Shown: in pieces, positions 9,354 through 17,239 of the stretch
How the letters are laid out: each line of letters opens with the position of its first letter
How positions within the stretch are numbered: the first letter of the stretch is position 1
Source of the DNA: JAYEHC01 sp964490635
GTDB taxonomy: Bacteria > Patescibacteriota > Minisyncoccia > JAHIHE01 > JAGLIN01
DNA length: 28,375 bases
Direction of reading: 5' to 3'
Assembly: GCA_964490635.1 (NCBI GenBank)
Contig: CAZBCK010000006.1
Span: 1 to 28,375 of the forward strand
The notes under the pieces: model-generated
Databases searched by the model: none
What the model saw: the letters and a program-made list of their open reading frames with translations, nothing else
What the model was told of the DNA's origin: nothing
Program-made: the position numbers and the translations under genes

Positions 9354-10648
9354 TATCTTCCCACACTTAAATATTTAAAGCCTAGTTTTTTCATTTTATC
9401 CGGATTATAAATATTTCTCCCATCAATAACATTTGGTTTTTTTAACAGTTTTTTAACTTTTCTCAAATCTGCGTTTTTGAATTCGTCCCATTCGGTCGCG
9501 ACAATCAGCGCGTCGCAATTTTCCAAAACACCATATTTATTAAAGTAAAAAAATATTTTCTTTTTGAAATTATTATTCAAAACAAAATTCTTATAATTCG
9601 CTATTGGATCATAAACATTAACAATAGCATTTTTTCTATGCAACGCTTTAATAATATCTATTGCCGCCGATTCTCTTGTGTCGTCCGTGTTTGGCTTAAA
9701 AGCGATACCCCAGATACAAATTTTTTTATTATTCAAATTACCTAACAAATTTTCTGTTTTATTGACCATTAATAATTTTTGATCATTATTGACTTTAACA
9801 ACTGATTTTAAAAGTTTAAAGTTATAATTGTTATCAAGCGCAATATTATGAAGCGCTTTGACATCCTTTGGAAAACAACTTCCGCCATAGCCGATTCCGG
9901 CATTCAAGAATTTATCTCCGATTCTTGAATCCAATCCCATCGCGTAAGCGACTTCTTCAATATTGGCTCCGACTCGCTCGCAGACATTCGCTATTTCGTT
10001 AATGAATGAAATTTTCGTTGCCAAAAAAGCGTTGCTGGCATATTTGATCATCTCCGCCGTCTCTATGCTCGTGTTGACAATCGGACAATCAAATAAATTA
10101 TAAAGGTTGTTTATTATTTTTTTTGATTTTGCGACATCCGTTCCGATTACAATTCTTTCCGGATTCATAAAATCAGAAAACGCGCTTCCCTCTCTTAAAA
10201 ACTCAGGATTTGAAACAACATCAAAATTGCCGGCATAATTTTTCCTTATTATTTTTTTGATCACTGCCCCGGTTCCAACCGGAACAGTGCTTTTATTAAC
10301 TATGACAGTATAATTTTTTAAATTTTTCCCGATATCATCGGCAACGCTTTCTACATAAGAAAGATTAACCGCTCCGTTTCTTTTCTGCGGAGTGCCGACA
10401 GAAATAAAAATAACTTCTCTGTTTTCTACCGCTTTATTTAAATCATTTGTAAAACAGATTCTTTCTTCGTTTATATTTTTTATAATTAATTCTTCCAGTT
10501 CCGGCTCGAAAAAAGGAATCTTTTTATTTTTTAGCCGTTCTATTTTATTTTTATCTATGTCGTAGCAAATAACATCGTTTCCAAGATCAGCAAAACAGAC
10601 CCCCGTAACCAAACCGACATAACCTGTGCCAAAGATTGAAATTTTCAT
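9353..10648 (-). CDS. ugd: UDP-glucose 6-dehydrogenase
   Basis: NAD-dependent oxidation of UDP-glucose to UDP-glucuronate, supplying an acidic sugar for surface glycans. The 431 residues match the family length. The NAD site is FGTGYVGLVTG (6-16) with the acidic YDID at 29-32; then NKSTVPVGTG (118-127), NPEFLREG (147-154), K212 and N216 in LATKISFINE, and the catalytic cysteine C258 in GYGGSCFPKD. The C-terminal NAD/UDP-binding domain has WGIAFKPNTDDTRES and DPIAN. GDP-mannose and UDP-ManNAc dehydrogenases share this architecture, but the sequence looks most like the Ugd/TuaD branch. It heads a three-gene coupled unit with 7716-9353 and 6773-7723. No Shine-Dalgarno site is visible. Confidence 0.93.
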   Translation of the reverse strand: MKISIFGTGYVGLVTGVCFADLGNDVICYDIDKNKIERLKNKKIPFFEPELEELIIKNINEERICFTNDLNKAVENREVIFISVGTPQKRNGAVNLSYVESVADDIGKNLKNYTVIVNKSTVPVGTGAVIKKIIRKNYAGNFDVVSNPEFLREGSAFSDFMNPERIVIGTDVAKSKKIINNLYNLFDCPIVNTSIETAEMIKYASNAFLATKISFINEIANVCERVGANIEEVAYAMGLDSRIGDKFLNAGIGYGGSCFPKDVKALHNIALDNNYNFKLLKSVVKVNNDQKLLMVNKTENLLGNLNNKKICIWGIAFKPNTDDTRESAAIDIIKALHRKNAIVNVYDPIANYKNFVLNNNFKKKIFFYFNKYGVLENCDALIVATEWDEFKNADLRKVKKLLKKPNVIDGRNIYNPDKMKKLGFKYLSVGR

Positions 10649-10690
10649 AGGATAAAATTTAACATGGACTTACGCGTTTCAATTTTTCTC

Positions 10691-10821
10691 GCCATTGCGA
10701 ACGGAGTGAAGCGATAGCGGAGCAGAGCGTGGCAATCCCGTAATTTAACTCTTTGTGCGTAGTTATGGGATTGCTTCGGTTGCTCATTCCGTTACCGTTC
10801 CATTCACACCCTCGCAATGAC
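10691..10821. repeat. MITE-like inverted-repeat element, CATTGCGA family
   Basis: About 130 bases between ugd and the next gene. The left half begins GCCATTGCGAACGGAGTG and ends GGCAATCCC; the right half read in reverse begins GTCATTGCGAGGGTGTGAA and ends GCAATCCCAT, so the unit folds into one long imperfect hairpin with a centre near 10755. Ends of the type GTCATTGCGA are known as widespread intergenic repeats in environmental bacteria. It fills most of the 184-base gap. Confidence 0.75.
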
Positions 10822-10832
10822 AGATTCTATTA

Positions 10833-12164
10833 TCATCCAAAATACGGTAGCTCCTCTATTTTTTCAACCGCGGAATAATATATTAGAAGCGCTTGAGATA
10901 GTAGAATAAAAACAGCAACGAATGAGTAAGTTATATTTTCATTTATTGTTTTATTTTTTTTAGCTATAATACCGGAAAATTCATAAATACCAATTCCCGC
11001 GACTATTTGAAATACAATCAAAGACGGAACAAGATATCGAAAAGAGTATATTTTACTGAATAAAGTCACAAACACAAAGAAAGACAAACAATAAATTATC
11101 AGAATTACGATTTTTTTGTCTATTTTCATTCTACTCTTTACTTTCTGGATAATCAAGCAAACAAAAGCGATAAAAATGGCTATTATAAAAAGGTTAAATG
11201 ATAATAGAAACGAATCCGATAAATAAGCAAATATGATTTTAAAATTCAAAAATATATCATAATCTGCCGGGCTTCCAGCTATTATTCTTTCTGAACTTTC
11301 TCTTGCAAAAAATTTAAAGATTGAACGCGGATCTGTGACTATGGTTGGAAGAAAAATAATGCTTGTTGCTAAAAAAGTTATCATCCAGAAAAAATAGTCT
11401 TTAATTGTATTTTTCGCACTGTTGTAGAGACGAAGCAATGCCTCGTCTCTACAGTGGCAACATTTATAACTCGCCAAAACCAAAAAACTGAACAGTACCA
11501 AAAATAGCGTAGATATTTTTGTCAGTACCGCCCAAGAACACAAAATCGCGGAAGCAAAGAAAAACTTTTTTCCGCCTTTATTATCCGTATAGACCAATAA
11601 ACTTAAAATGCTTAAAGTGGAAAAAATTCCAACAAGTTTATCGGTTGGCGTTGTGAAATAAATATAATACGGAGTAGAAACTATCAAAAGCAAAGAAAAA
11701 GTTATCGCCCATCTGTTAAAAGTAAGTTTTCTTAATAAATAATATAAAGAAAAAATAAAAATAAAAATAACACTGAACATTGGAATATTTAGCAGAAAGC
11801 TTAGCTCTTTATAGTTTGAATATACCTGATAATTATTATCATTTATTATATTATACGGAATTCCGGAATTGCTTAAATCCGTTATGAAATTGCTTATAGA
11901 CACAAAATCATAGTTTACAATTCTCATAAAAGGTCCAATTAGCCACATTGCCATAATCCCCGGCTGGGATGATTGGATTAGGTTTGAAAAGTTATAGCTT
12001 AAAATATTGTCAATAAAAAATCTTGAACGATACATCCATAAAAGCTCATCAAGATTTGGAAAGGTCATCTGATGTTTTATTTTAAAATAGGACAGAAAAA
12101 AAAGACCGGTGAGAATAATTATAAGTATTAAAAAAATGTCTTTTATTTTTTCTTTTATAGACAT
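10833..12164 (-). CDS. GT-C-like polytopic membrane glycosyltransferase, paralog 1
   Basis: Membrane protein of 443 residues with 9 to 11 hydrophobic segments. After the first helix (10-27) comes an extracytoplasmic loop with TFPNLDELLW, where the D-E pair sits in the position of the catalytic acid of GT39/GT83-type enzymes, and then QPGIMAMWL. TPTDKL near residue 170 is a second conserved loop. All three features recur in the protein at 14194-15552 (TFPNLDEMLW, QPGITVYWF, TPSDKM), so they are paralogs. In the loop after LVLASYK a palindromic repeat encodes CRDEALLRLY (11423-11453). Substrate unknown; a polyprenyl-phosphate sugar donor is expected from the fold. Confidence 0.8.
   Translation of the reverse strand: MSIKEKIKDIFLILIIILTGLFFLSYFKIKHQMTFPNLDELLWMYRSRFFIDNILSYNFSNLIQSSQPGIMAMWLIGPFMRIVNYDFVSISNFITDLSNSGIPYNIINDNNYQVYSNYKELSFLLNIPMFSVIFIFIFSLYYLLRKLTFNRWAITFSLLLIVSTPYYIYFTTPTDKLVGIFSTLSILSLLVYTDNKGGKKFFFASAILCSWAVLTKISTLFLVLFSFLVLASYKCCHCRDEALLRLYNSAKNTIKDYFFWMITFLATSIIFLPTIVTDPRSIFKFFARESSERIIAGSPADYDIFLNFKIIFAYLSDSFLLSFNLFIIAIFIAFVCLIIQKVKSRMKIDKKIVILIIYCLSFFVFVTLFSKIYSFRYLVPSLIVFQIVAGIGIYEFSGIIAKKNKTINENITYSFVAVFILLSQALLIYYSAVEKIEELPYFG
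11423..11453. repeat. in-frame palindrome, GTAGAGACG family
   Basis: Inverted arms TGTAGAGACGA and TCGTCTCTACA around a 9-base centre, inside the GT-C gene and translated in a predicted loop between membrane helices. The same GTAGAGACG arm and the same reading frame (R-D in the protein) occur at 21399-21426 in the RNase HI gene. Confidence 0.85.
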
Positions 12165-12213
12165 AAAAATTTATTAAAAATTTTATTGAAGCATAAACGC
12201 GATTTTTTACTCC

Positions 12214-12302
12214 GAACCTTAATGCACTAACAGTGAATTTTATCAATAAACTTTAAATAATATTATTATTAGTGCATCAAGGTTCCAAGTGCAACTTGGA
12301 AC
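12214..12302. repeat. inverted-repeat element with terminal hairpin
   Basis: In the 146-base gap between two membrane-protein genes. GAACCTTAATGCACTAA (12214-12230) is repeated inverted with one change at 12269-12285, and the right end overlaps a perfect hairpin with arms GTTCCAAGT and ACTTGGAAC (12282-12302). The loop is AT-rich. It could act as an RNA hairpin between genes, but no U-tract follows on the minus strand. Confidence 0.65.
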
Positions 12303-12310
12303 TAGCAAAC

Positions 12311-13957
12311 TTAATCAACTTTCCACACTTTTCCTCCTTCATTTTCATTCGCTTTTTCAAATCTTGAATCGGAATCTAAAACATTTATGAGATTTGTATA
12401 GTCAAAATCATCGTATCCTAAAGGTACAAAAATATAATCAGCGTTAAATTCATTTTTTAGAACATCATAAATTGATAAATTATTATTATCTTTACTGCAT
12501 TCTTCCTTATTGCATATTATACCATCGCCCAGATGCATATAAAACCAATACTTTTCAGGAGACAAATTATAAGTAAATTTCGCATCCAACCCGGCAATAT
12601 AATAATTATGTGAATTATAAAAAAACATTTTTGAAAAATCACCCCAGTTGACATTAAAAACAATTGATTTCTCGGGAGTATTTTTCTTCAGCCATAATGA
12701 TGTTTCGCGAATATTTTTATTTGATTCGTCTGTTCCACATTCGCTTAAAACAAAATTTGTTTTAGACCAAATTGAAAACGCGATGATAACAGCCAAAATT
12801 GAAACGCCACATAACTTGATATTTTCAAAAGAGAAAAGATCGGGAAGTTTTAACTTGCTTTTTAAACTACTAGAACTGTCATTTTTTAAAAACTCAAAAT
12901 ATAACAACTCTGCATAATAAGCAACAAAAATAATACTAAAAGGGACCCAGTAATCAATAAATCTTCCTTGCAAAAGCATTCCGATAAAAAAAGTTACGGA
13001 GATTATAAATAAAAAACTTGTTATGATCTTATTTTCCGGTTCTTTATTATTTATTATTTCCAAAATAAACTTTACGCAATATATTGCTACCAGAATCAGA
13101 AAGGAAATCAAAAGAATCGGCGCGTCATAAAAAATTTGATAAATACTTATCGGTTGCCACTCCATTATTTGCGCCGTAAGCTGATAGGGAGCTGAGTTTA
13201 GATAATAAATACTGAAATAATTTATGTTGTTTGGAAAAAACGGATTTATCAAAACAGCGGTAATTGTTCCGCCCAAAGAGGCTAGAATTGTTTTATAATA
13301 TATTCTTTTGCTGTAGATATAATTTATCGCGACAAAAACCAGTGTTAGAAAAATGGCAAGCGGAAATGACCCGTGCGCCCAGACATAAAGAAATGAAATT
13401 ATGAAAAGAAACAGATCATAAACCTCTCCTAACCTCCTCTTGTCAGGAAAGGAACATTTTTGAACAGTTTGAATTTGAATCAAAATATAAAATACGACAA
13501 GCAGAAAAATTACAGAGAAACTAAGCGGGCGCGCCAAATTCATTCTAAAAAGAAAATATCCCGAACTTGCCAGTAAAAACAAAAACCAAAAAAAATTATA
13601 TTTCAGTTTCAATTTTTTTAGCGTTACATAAAAAACCGCCGTCATCGCCGACAAAAAAAACAAGGACGCAATTTTTGCGCCAAGAACCAAATCTCCCAAA
13701 AATGTAAAAGGGATAAGCAAAATATAATACAGAAAATGCAAACCGGTAAAATTATCTTTCATTATCGTCGCGTTAAGCCACGGGAATTCTTTCATCAATC
13801 CATTATCTCTTGTTAGTTCAGCAAGCTTGATATACAAATGGCTGTCGTTTCCAGCCAGATTGGTTGTGGAAAATTGAACCAGCGAAAATAACAAAAAGGT
13901 TAATAAAAAAACGAGTAGAATGTCTTTATTTTTACGGATGATATTTAAAGGATTCAT
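12311..13957 (-). CDS. GT-C-like polytopic membrane protein
   Basis: Membrane protein of 548 residues with roughly ten hydrophobic helices. After the first helix there is a loop with AGNDSHLYIKLAEL and then an EFPWLNATIM region, in the place of the catalytic acidic loop of GT-C enzymes; a soluble tail of about 130 residues follows the last helix and contains CGTDESNKNIRE and LDAKFTYN. This suggests a membrane glycosyltransferase, but it is not clearly related to its two neighbours and the call is weaker. The frame is open up to a GTG at 14011, but those 18 residues (beginning MDSCLRRND) come from a MITE-like repeat end, so I chose the ATG at 13957. A repeat encodes CSFPDKRRLGEV in a loop (13423-13456). 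Confidence 0.75.
   Translation of the reverse strand: MNPLNIIRKNKDILLVFLLTFLLFSLVQFSTTNLAGNDSHLYIKLAELTRDNGLMKEFPWLNATIMKDNFTGLHFLYYILLIPFTFLGDLVLGAKIASLFFLSAMTAVFYVTLKKLKLKYNFFWFLFLLASSGYFLFRMNLARPLSFSVIFLLVVFYILIQIQTVQKCSFPDKRRLGEVYDLFLFIISFLYVWAHGSFPLAIFLTLVFVAINYIYSKRIYYKTILASLGGTITAVLINPFFPNNINYFSIYYLNSAPYQLTAQIMEWQPISIYQIFYDAPILLISFLILVAIYCVKFILEIINNKEPENKIITSFLFIISVTFFIGMLLQGRFIDYWVPFSIIFVAYYAELLYFEFLKNDSSSSLKSKLKLPDLFSFENIKLCGVSILAVIIAFSIWSKTNFVLSECGTDESNKNIRETSLWLKKNTPEKSIVFNVNWGDFSKMFFYNSHNYYIAGLDAKFTYNLSPEKYWFYMHLGDGIICNKEECSKDNNNLSIYDVLKNEFNADYIFVPLGYDDFDYTNLINVLDSDSRFEKANENEGGKVWKVD
13423..13456. repeat. in-frame CCTCTCCTAACCTCC-type repeat
   Basis: A CT-rich tract followed by TTGTCAGGAAAGGAAC, forming an imperfect hairpin (CCTCCTCTTG with CAGGAAAGG). 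It encodes CSFPDKRRLGEV in a loop between helices of the host membrane protein. By composition it may be a degenerate member of the C-run/G-run family seen at 5770-5832. Confidence 0.55.
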
Positions 13958-13984
13958 AATATTTAGAGTTAACAATCGCATGCT

Positions 13985-14158
13985 GTCATTCCTGCGGAGG
14001 CAGGAATCCACTGCTACAATTTAACTTACTATTTACCGCAAAGCTTTTTATAAGATATACTAACTTACTTTAATAATTTCACTTTTGCAAATTAAAAAAA
14101 TTATACGAGAATCATTATTTATTGAAACTTACCAGATTCCCGCCTTCGCGGGAATAAC
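13985..14158. mobile_element. MITE-like element, GTCATTCCTGCG family
   Basis: About 174 bases at the 5' side of the GT-C gene. The left end GTCATTCCTGCGGAGGCAGG (13985-14004) and the right end read in reverse, GTTATTCCCGCGAAGGCGGG (from 14158), are inverted copies, each with its own hairpin. The inside is AT-rich without an open frame. The layout (hairpin ends beginning GTCATTC, AT-rich inside, 170 to 215 bases) is the same as that of the elements at 6510 and 28030, with different end sequences. Confidence 0.7.
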
Positions 14159-14193
14159 AGAAATATGCATATCTCAAATTTACCCAACAGAAT

Positions 14194-15552
14194 TTATTCA
14201 ACCCCCGCAATCTTCTTCATAACCTCCTTCATCAAAAGTCCGTTAGAGATTATCATCATTAACTGAGTTAAAAACAGAACCAGCATTGCAACGAGATAAA
14301 TATTTTTGGGAAATTTGAATTTCTCCCTTAACACTTCTATTAAGACATAAACGCCAATCGCCGGAAAAATATTCACCAGCATAAAAGCGGGAGACATAAA
14401 CCTTGTGTCATGATTACTGCATAATATTGTAACCATCAGAATAAAAAGCAGTATGAAAGCGGTTATTATTTTTAAATGTTTTTTTGGCAAAGAAATAAAC
14501 AGATATCTATATTTCTTTTTGAATTTAAAGAAAAAGAAGACAAGCAAGAGATAAATAACTGCGGGAGACATAAATGCCACATTAACCAATAATGTAGAAT
14601 AATCGGATAATCCGGAAAGATATCCTCCCCCGCTATAACTTCGGTTAACAACGCTATCCTTGCTGCTATCAAAAAACAGACTATAAACCTCGCTTGGATT
14701 TACAATTATTGAAGGAAGAAAAATAATACAGACAAAAATAAAAATGATAATCCAAATTAAATAATCTTTCGCCATTGATTTTATTTTGTGCTTATCAAGT
14801 GGCCAAGCGTAAAAAATAAGTGTAAAAAAATAAAAAGGTAAAATAAACATTGCCGATATTTTTGAAAGAACCGCCCAAGCGCCAAATACCGCGGACATAA
14901 TTAGACATTTTCTTTGAGATATCTGATTCCATAAGGAACAGGTATGCCTATTCCTTATGGAATTAGCATAAATAAGAAACGCTAAAAAACTTAAGACCAA
15001 AAAAATATTTAGCATCTTATCGCTTGGAGTATTCCAATAAACAAAGAAATAATTCGTTGCCACAAAAAACACGGAAAATGATGAAACTATTTTGTTGAAT
15101 TTCAATTTTCTTAAAAGACAATAAAACAGAATAAAAAAAATCGCCGTTAACAGCAGTAATGGCGTGTTAAAAACAAAACTTGCCGTATTGTAGGTTTCAT
15201 ATATCACTATGTCATTAGTATTTATAACAGCGTTAAAATCAAGTCCTTCCGCTTTTTTTTCGGCGATTCTTCTAGCAACATCTCCAAAATCAAAATCTAT
15301 AAACTTCATCAAAAATCCGGCAAACCAATAAACGGTTATTCCCGGTTGCAATGATTGGACAAGTCCTGAAAAATCAAACTCACTTATTTTATCCCAAAAA
15401 GTTATTGACCTCTGATACCAAAGCATTTCATCAAGGTTCGGAAAAGTACTGAAATTATTCAATTTAAAAACAGCGGTTGTTATAAAACCGGATAGAATGA
15501 TGACGAGTAAAATAATAAACTCACTTATTTTTTCGTAGTTTGGATAATTCAT
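14194..15552 (-). CDS. GT-C-like polytopic membrane glycosyltransferase, paralog 2
   Basis: Membrane protein of 452 residues, paralog of the gene at 10833-12164. It has a first helix at about 12-30, TFPNLDEMLW in the first outer loop with the probable catalytic D-E pair, QPGITVYWFAGFLMKF, TPSDKM near 180 and AWAVLSKISAMF near 230. Nine to eleven hydrophobic segments are visible. A 38-base palindrome (14926-14963) is translated as an insert around NRHTCSLWNQI in a loop between helices; the paralog has a different repeat a few residues further on, after the AWAVL(T/S)KIS helix. The function is probably transfer of a lipid-linked sugar at the outer face of the membrane; the acceptor is unknown. 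Confidence 0.8.
   Translation of the reverse strand: MNYPNYEKISEFIILLVIILSGFITTAVFKLNNFSTFPNLDEMLWYQRSITFWDKISEFDFSGLVQSLQPGITVYWFAGFLMKFIDFDFGDVARRIAEKKAEGLDFNAVINTNDIVIYETYNTASFVFNTPLLLLTAIFFILFYCLLRKLKFNKIVSSFSVFFVATNYFFVYWNTPSDKMLNIFLVLSFLAFLIYANSIRNRHTCSLWNQISQRKCLIMSAVFGAWAVLSKISAMFILPFYFFTLIFYAWPLDKHKIKSMAKDYLIWIIIFIFVCIIFLPSIIVNPSEVYSLFFDSSKDSVVNRSYSGGGYLSGLSDYSTLLVNVAFMSPAVIYLLLVFFFFKFKKKYRYLFISLPKKHLKIITAFILLFILMVTILCSNHDTRFMSPAFMLVNIFPAIGVYVLIEVLREKFKFPKNIYLVAMLVLFLTQLMMIISNGLLMKEVMKKIAGVE
14926..14963. repeat. in-frame palindrome, ATTCCATAAGG family
   Basis: Perfect 13-base arms ATTCCATAAGGAA and TTCCTTATGGAAT around a 12-base centre, inside the GT-C gene and read through without a stop. 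No second copy of this family is visible in the window. Confidence 0.85.
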
Positions 15553-15603
15553 AATTGAAAAAGAAAACTATTGAAATTCTAAAATTTGGTTATAGGTTAT
15601 AAA

Positions 15604-15734
15604 TTTAGGACGCGTTTTATTTCGGAGTGTAGAACGAGCGATAGCAAAGTTCTACCTGAAAGCGAAAGTTAATTGTTTTTTAAGGTCAAACTCCACTATC
15701 GCTCATTTGACACTCCAAACGCGTAAATCCTAAA
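15604..15734. repeat. MITE-like inverted-repeat element, TTTAGGA...CGCGTTT family
   Basis: The 131 bases between tRNA-Leu and the GT-C gene. The left end TTTAGGACGCGTTTTATTTC and the right end read in reverse, TTTAGGATTTACGCGTTTGG, are inverted copies; both continue into GGAGTGT and GAGCGATAG. The unit therefore folds as one long imperfect hairpin. No gene. Confidence 0.7.
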
Positions 15735-15757
15735 GTTGTTGATTATCGGTTAAAATG

Positions 15758-15837
15758 TGCAGGCGGTGGGAGTCGAACCCACACCCCGAAGGACACGGTC
15801 CTAAGCCGTGCGCGTATGCCAATTCCGCCACGCCTGC
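15758..15837 (-). tRNA. tRNA-Leu (anticodon UAG)
   Basis: Cloverleaf read by eye on the minus strand, 80 bases. The acceptor stem pairs GCAGGCG (15831-15837) with CGCCTGC (15759-15765), with discriminator A at 15758. The anticodon stem CACGG/CCGTG encloses loop CTTAGGA, giving anticodon UAG for CUA leucine codons. A long variable arm (CCTTCGGGG) marks it as class II, and the T arm has GGTTCGACTCC. CCA is not encoded. Confidence 0.96.
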
Positions 15838-15853
15838 ATAACATATTTCTACC

Positions 15854-15938
15854 CGGCTTTAGCCGAAGGTTTTTTGGGCTTTAGCCCAACAGATTATATC
15901 TTTAGTCTTACCTTTTTCCAGCAAGGTTAAAACCTTGC
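15854..15938. repeat. cluster of three small hairpins upstream of tRNA-Leu
   Basis: Between the GT4 gene and tRNA-Leu lie CGGCTTTAGCCG (15854-15865), TTGGGCTTTAGCCCAA (15874-15889) and GCAAGGTTAAAACCTTGC (15921-15938), each a small palindrome. The first two share the core GGCTTTAGCC. On the minus strand they would lie in the spacer between the GT4 stop and the tRNA. They are probably remnants of interspersed repeats; a processing role is possible but not shown. Confidence 0.6.
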
Positions 15939-15980
15939 GAACCGTGTGCTAAAGCGCCGTAGAACAATCGTAATGAAAAA

Positions 15981-17189
15981 CTAATCGCCCATCACCTTCT
16001 CATACATCTCCAGCGTTTTCCCTGCCATTCTTCTCCAGTCATATTTTTCAACCTGCTGAAATCCTTTTTGAACCAAATTACTTTTTAAATTTTCATCCTG
16101 AATTACCAGAGCGATTTTCTTTGCCATCTCTTCGTAGTCAGCGGGGCTAAAATAAACCGCCGCGTTTCCCAATATTTCCGGCAAACTGGTTTTATTTGAA
16201 GAAATTACAGGTGTGCCGCAAGCCATCGATTCAAGTCCAATCAGACCGAACCCTTCCCGAAAAGAGGGAATGACAAAAACATCAGCCATATTATAAAATA
16301 AAGGTAAATCTTTTTGACTAATAAATCCCGCCCTGATAATTCTATCGCCTAAATTTAGTTTTTTCCAAGTTTGCCTCACTTCCGGATAATAAGGATCTTC
16401 TTTTCCGCCAAGAACAAGTTGATAATTTATTTTATACTTATTGACAATTAAGTCAAATGCTTTTATCAATCCAACTAGATTTTTATGGTTTCGCCAAACA
16501 CCAGTATAAAAAATAAATGGGCGGATAATTTTATATTTTTCTTTAATTGCTTTCATTTTACCATAATCTTTGATAACTTGGAATTGTCCGTCAACACCTT
16601 CATAGATAACTTGGATTTTATCAATTGCTCCCCCTTCGGAAAAGGGGGCTAGAGAATTTTTTTTTGATGTGTTTAAAAAAATCTTAATCATATCTTTCTT
16701 CGTATATTCCGAAACGGCAATCACGCGCGAAGATTTCTTAATCGCGGTAGAAAAAACCAGTCTAAATCCTTTTCTTCTTAACCAAGAATTCATTTTATGT
16801 CCTGGAAAATAATATGGCGTCAGGTCATGAATAGTTGCAACAGTCTTTGCTTTACAAAATGGCGAAATCCAATGGTATAAAATCGGTGAATTAAAATGCG
16901 GAAAATGGACCAAATCAATTTTGTGTTTTAGAATCTCCAGAGGAAAAACGACTTGTTCCTTCCAACTATACCACTTTGCCGAAACTTTTATTTTTTTTAC
17001 TCTTTCGTTTGGCAATTTAAATTTATCGTATTCCTCTGGCAACAAAAAAACGAGATAGTTGTTTTTTTGATCTATCTCAAAAAGGTATTTCATTAAATGA
17101 AAAATATAATTCCCAATCCCCGTCTGCGTCGCGCCATACATCCGCGCGTCAATGGCAATGGTTTTGGATTTTTGAACTTGGGTTGACAT
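15981..17189 (-). CDS. GT4 family glycosyltransferase (mannosyltransferase-like)
   Basis: Predicted GT-B glycosyltransferase of 402 residues. The N-terminal domain has IDARMYGATQTGIGNY (12-27), DLVHFPHFNSP, ATIHDLTPYYFP and the SSRVIAVSEYTKKDM strand; the C-terminal domain has FIFYTGVWRNHKN and the donor-site motif FREGFGLIGLESMACGTPVI with the E-x7-E pair near residues 310-318. It closely resembles enzymes adding mannose or similar sugars in polysaccharide clusters. Just before IQVIYEGVD, near the domain linker, the LAPFSEGGAI stretch comes from a short C-run/G-run palindrome (16630-16648). The start is only 50 bases from the divergent cysteine-rich gene. No Shine-Dalgarno site. Confidence 0.92.
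   Translation of the reverse strand: MSTQVQKSKTIAIDARMYGATQTGIGNYIFHLMKYLFEIDQKNNYLVFLLPEEYDKFKLPNERVKKIKVSAKWYSWKEQVVFPLEILKHKIDLVHFPHFNSPILYHWISPFCKAKTVATIHDLTPYYFPGHKMNSWLRRKGFRLVFSTAIKKSSRVIAVSEYTKKDMIKIFLNTSKKNSLAPFSEGGAIDKIQVIYEGVDGQFQVIKDYGKMKAIKEKYKIIRPFIFYTGVWRNHKNLVGLIKAFDLIVNKYKINYQLVLGGKEDPYYPEVRQTWKKLNLGDRIIRAGFISQKDLPLFYNMADVFVIPSFREGFGLIGLESMACGTPVISSNKTSLPEILGNAAVYFSPADYEEMAKKIALVIQDENLKSNLVQKGFQQVEKYDWRRMAGKTLEMYEKVMGD
16630..16648. repeat. in-frame short CCCCCTT/AAGGGGG palindrome
   Basis: Arms CCCCCTT and AAGGGGG around a CGGAA centre, translated as part of LAPFSEGGAI in the GT4 gene. It looks like a single hairpin of the composite repeat found at 5770-5832 and 18192-18261. 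Confidence 0.75.
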
Positions 17190-17225
17190 TTGTGAGATTT
17201 TTGATTAGAGTGAAATTAAACAAAT

Positions 17226-17231
17226 AGGAGG
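17226..17231 (+). promoter_or_regulatory. strong Shine-Dalgarno site
   Basis: AGGAGG, 8 bases before the ATG at 17240. It is the only full-length site seen in the window, where most genes have no recognisable ribosome binding site. Confidence 0.85.
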
Positions 17232-17239
17232 CACCAAAA

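Noticed and set aside
10833..10835. UGA as glycine, as in some CPR lineages (code 25)
   Set aside because: TGA acts as an end codon at this gene and is followed at once by TAA; no long gene in the window needs internal TGA codons.
12282..12302. Hairpin GTTCCAAGT/ACTTGGAAC as a transcription terminator
   Set aside because: No T-run follows the stem on the minus strand, and the stem is part of a larger inverted-repeat element.
13958..14011. GTG start giving MDSCLRRND at the GT-C-like gene
   Set aside because: This peptide is the translation of a MITE-like end; the ATG at 13957 fits the first membrane helix better.
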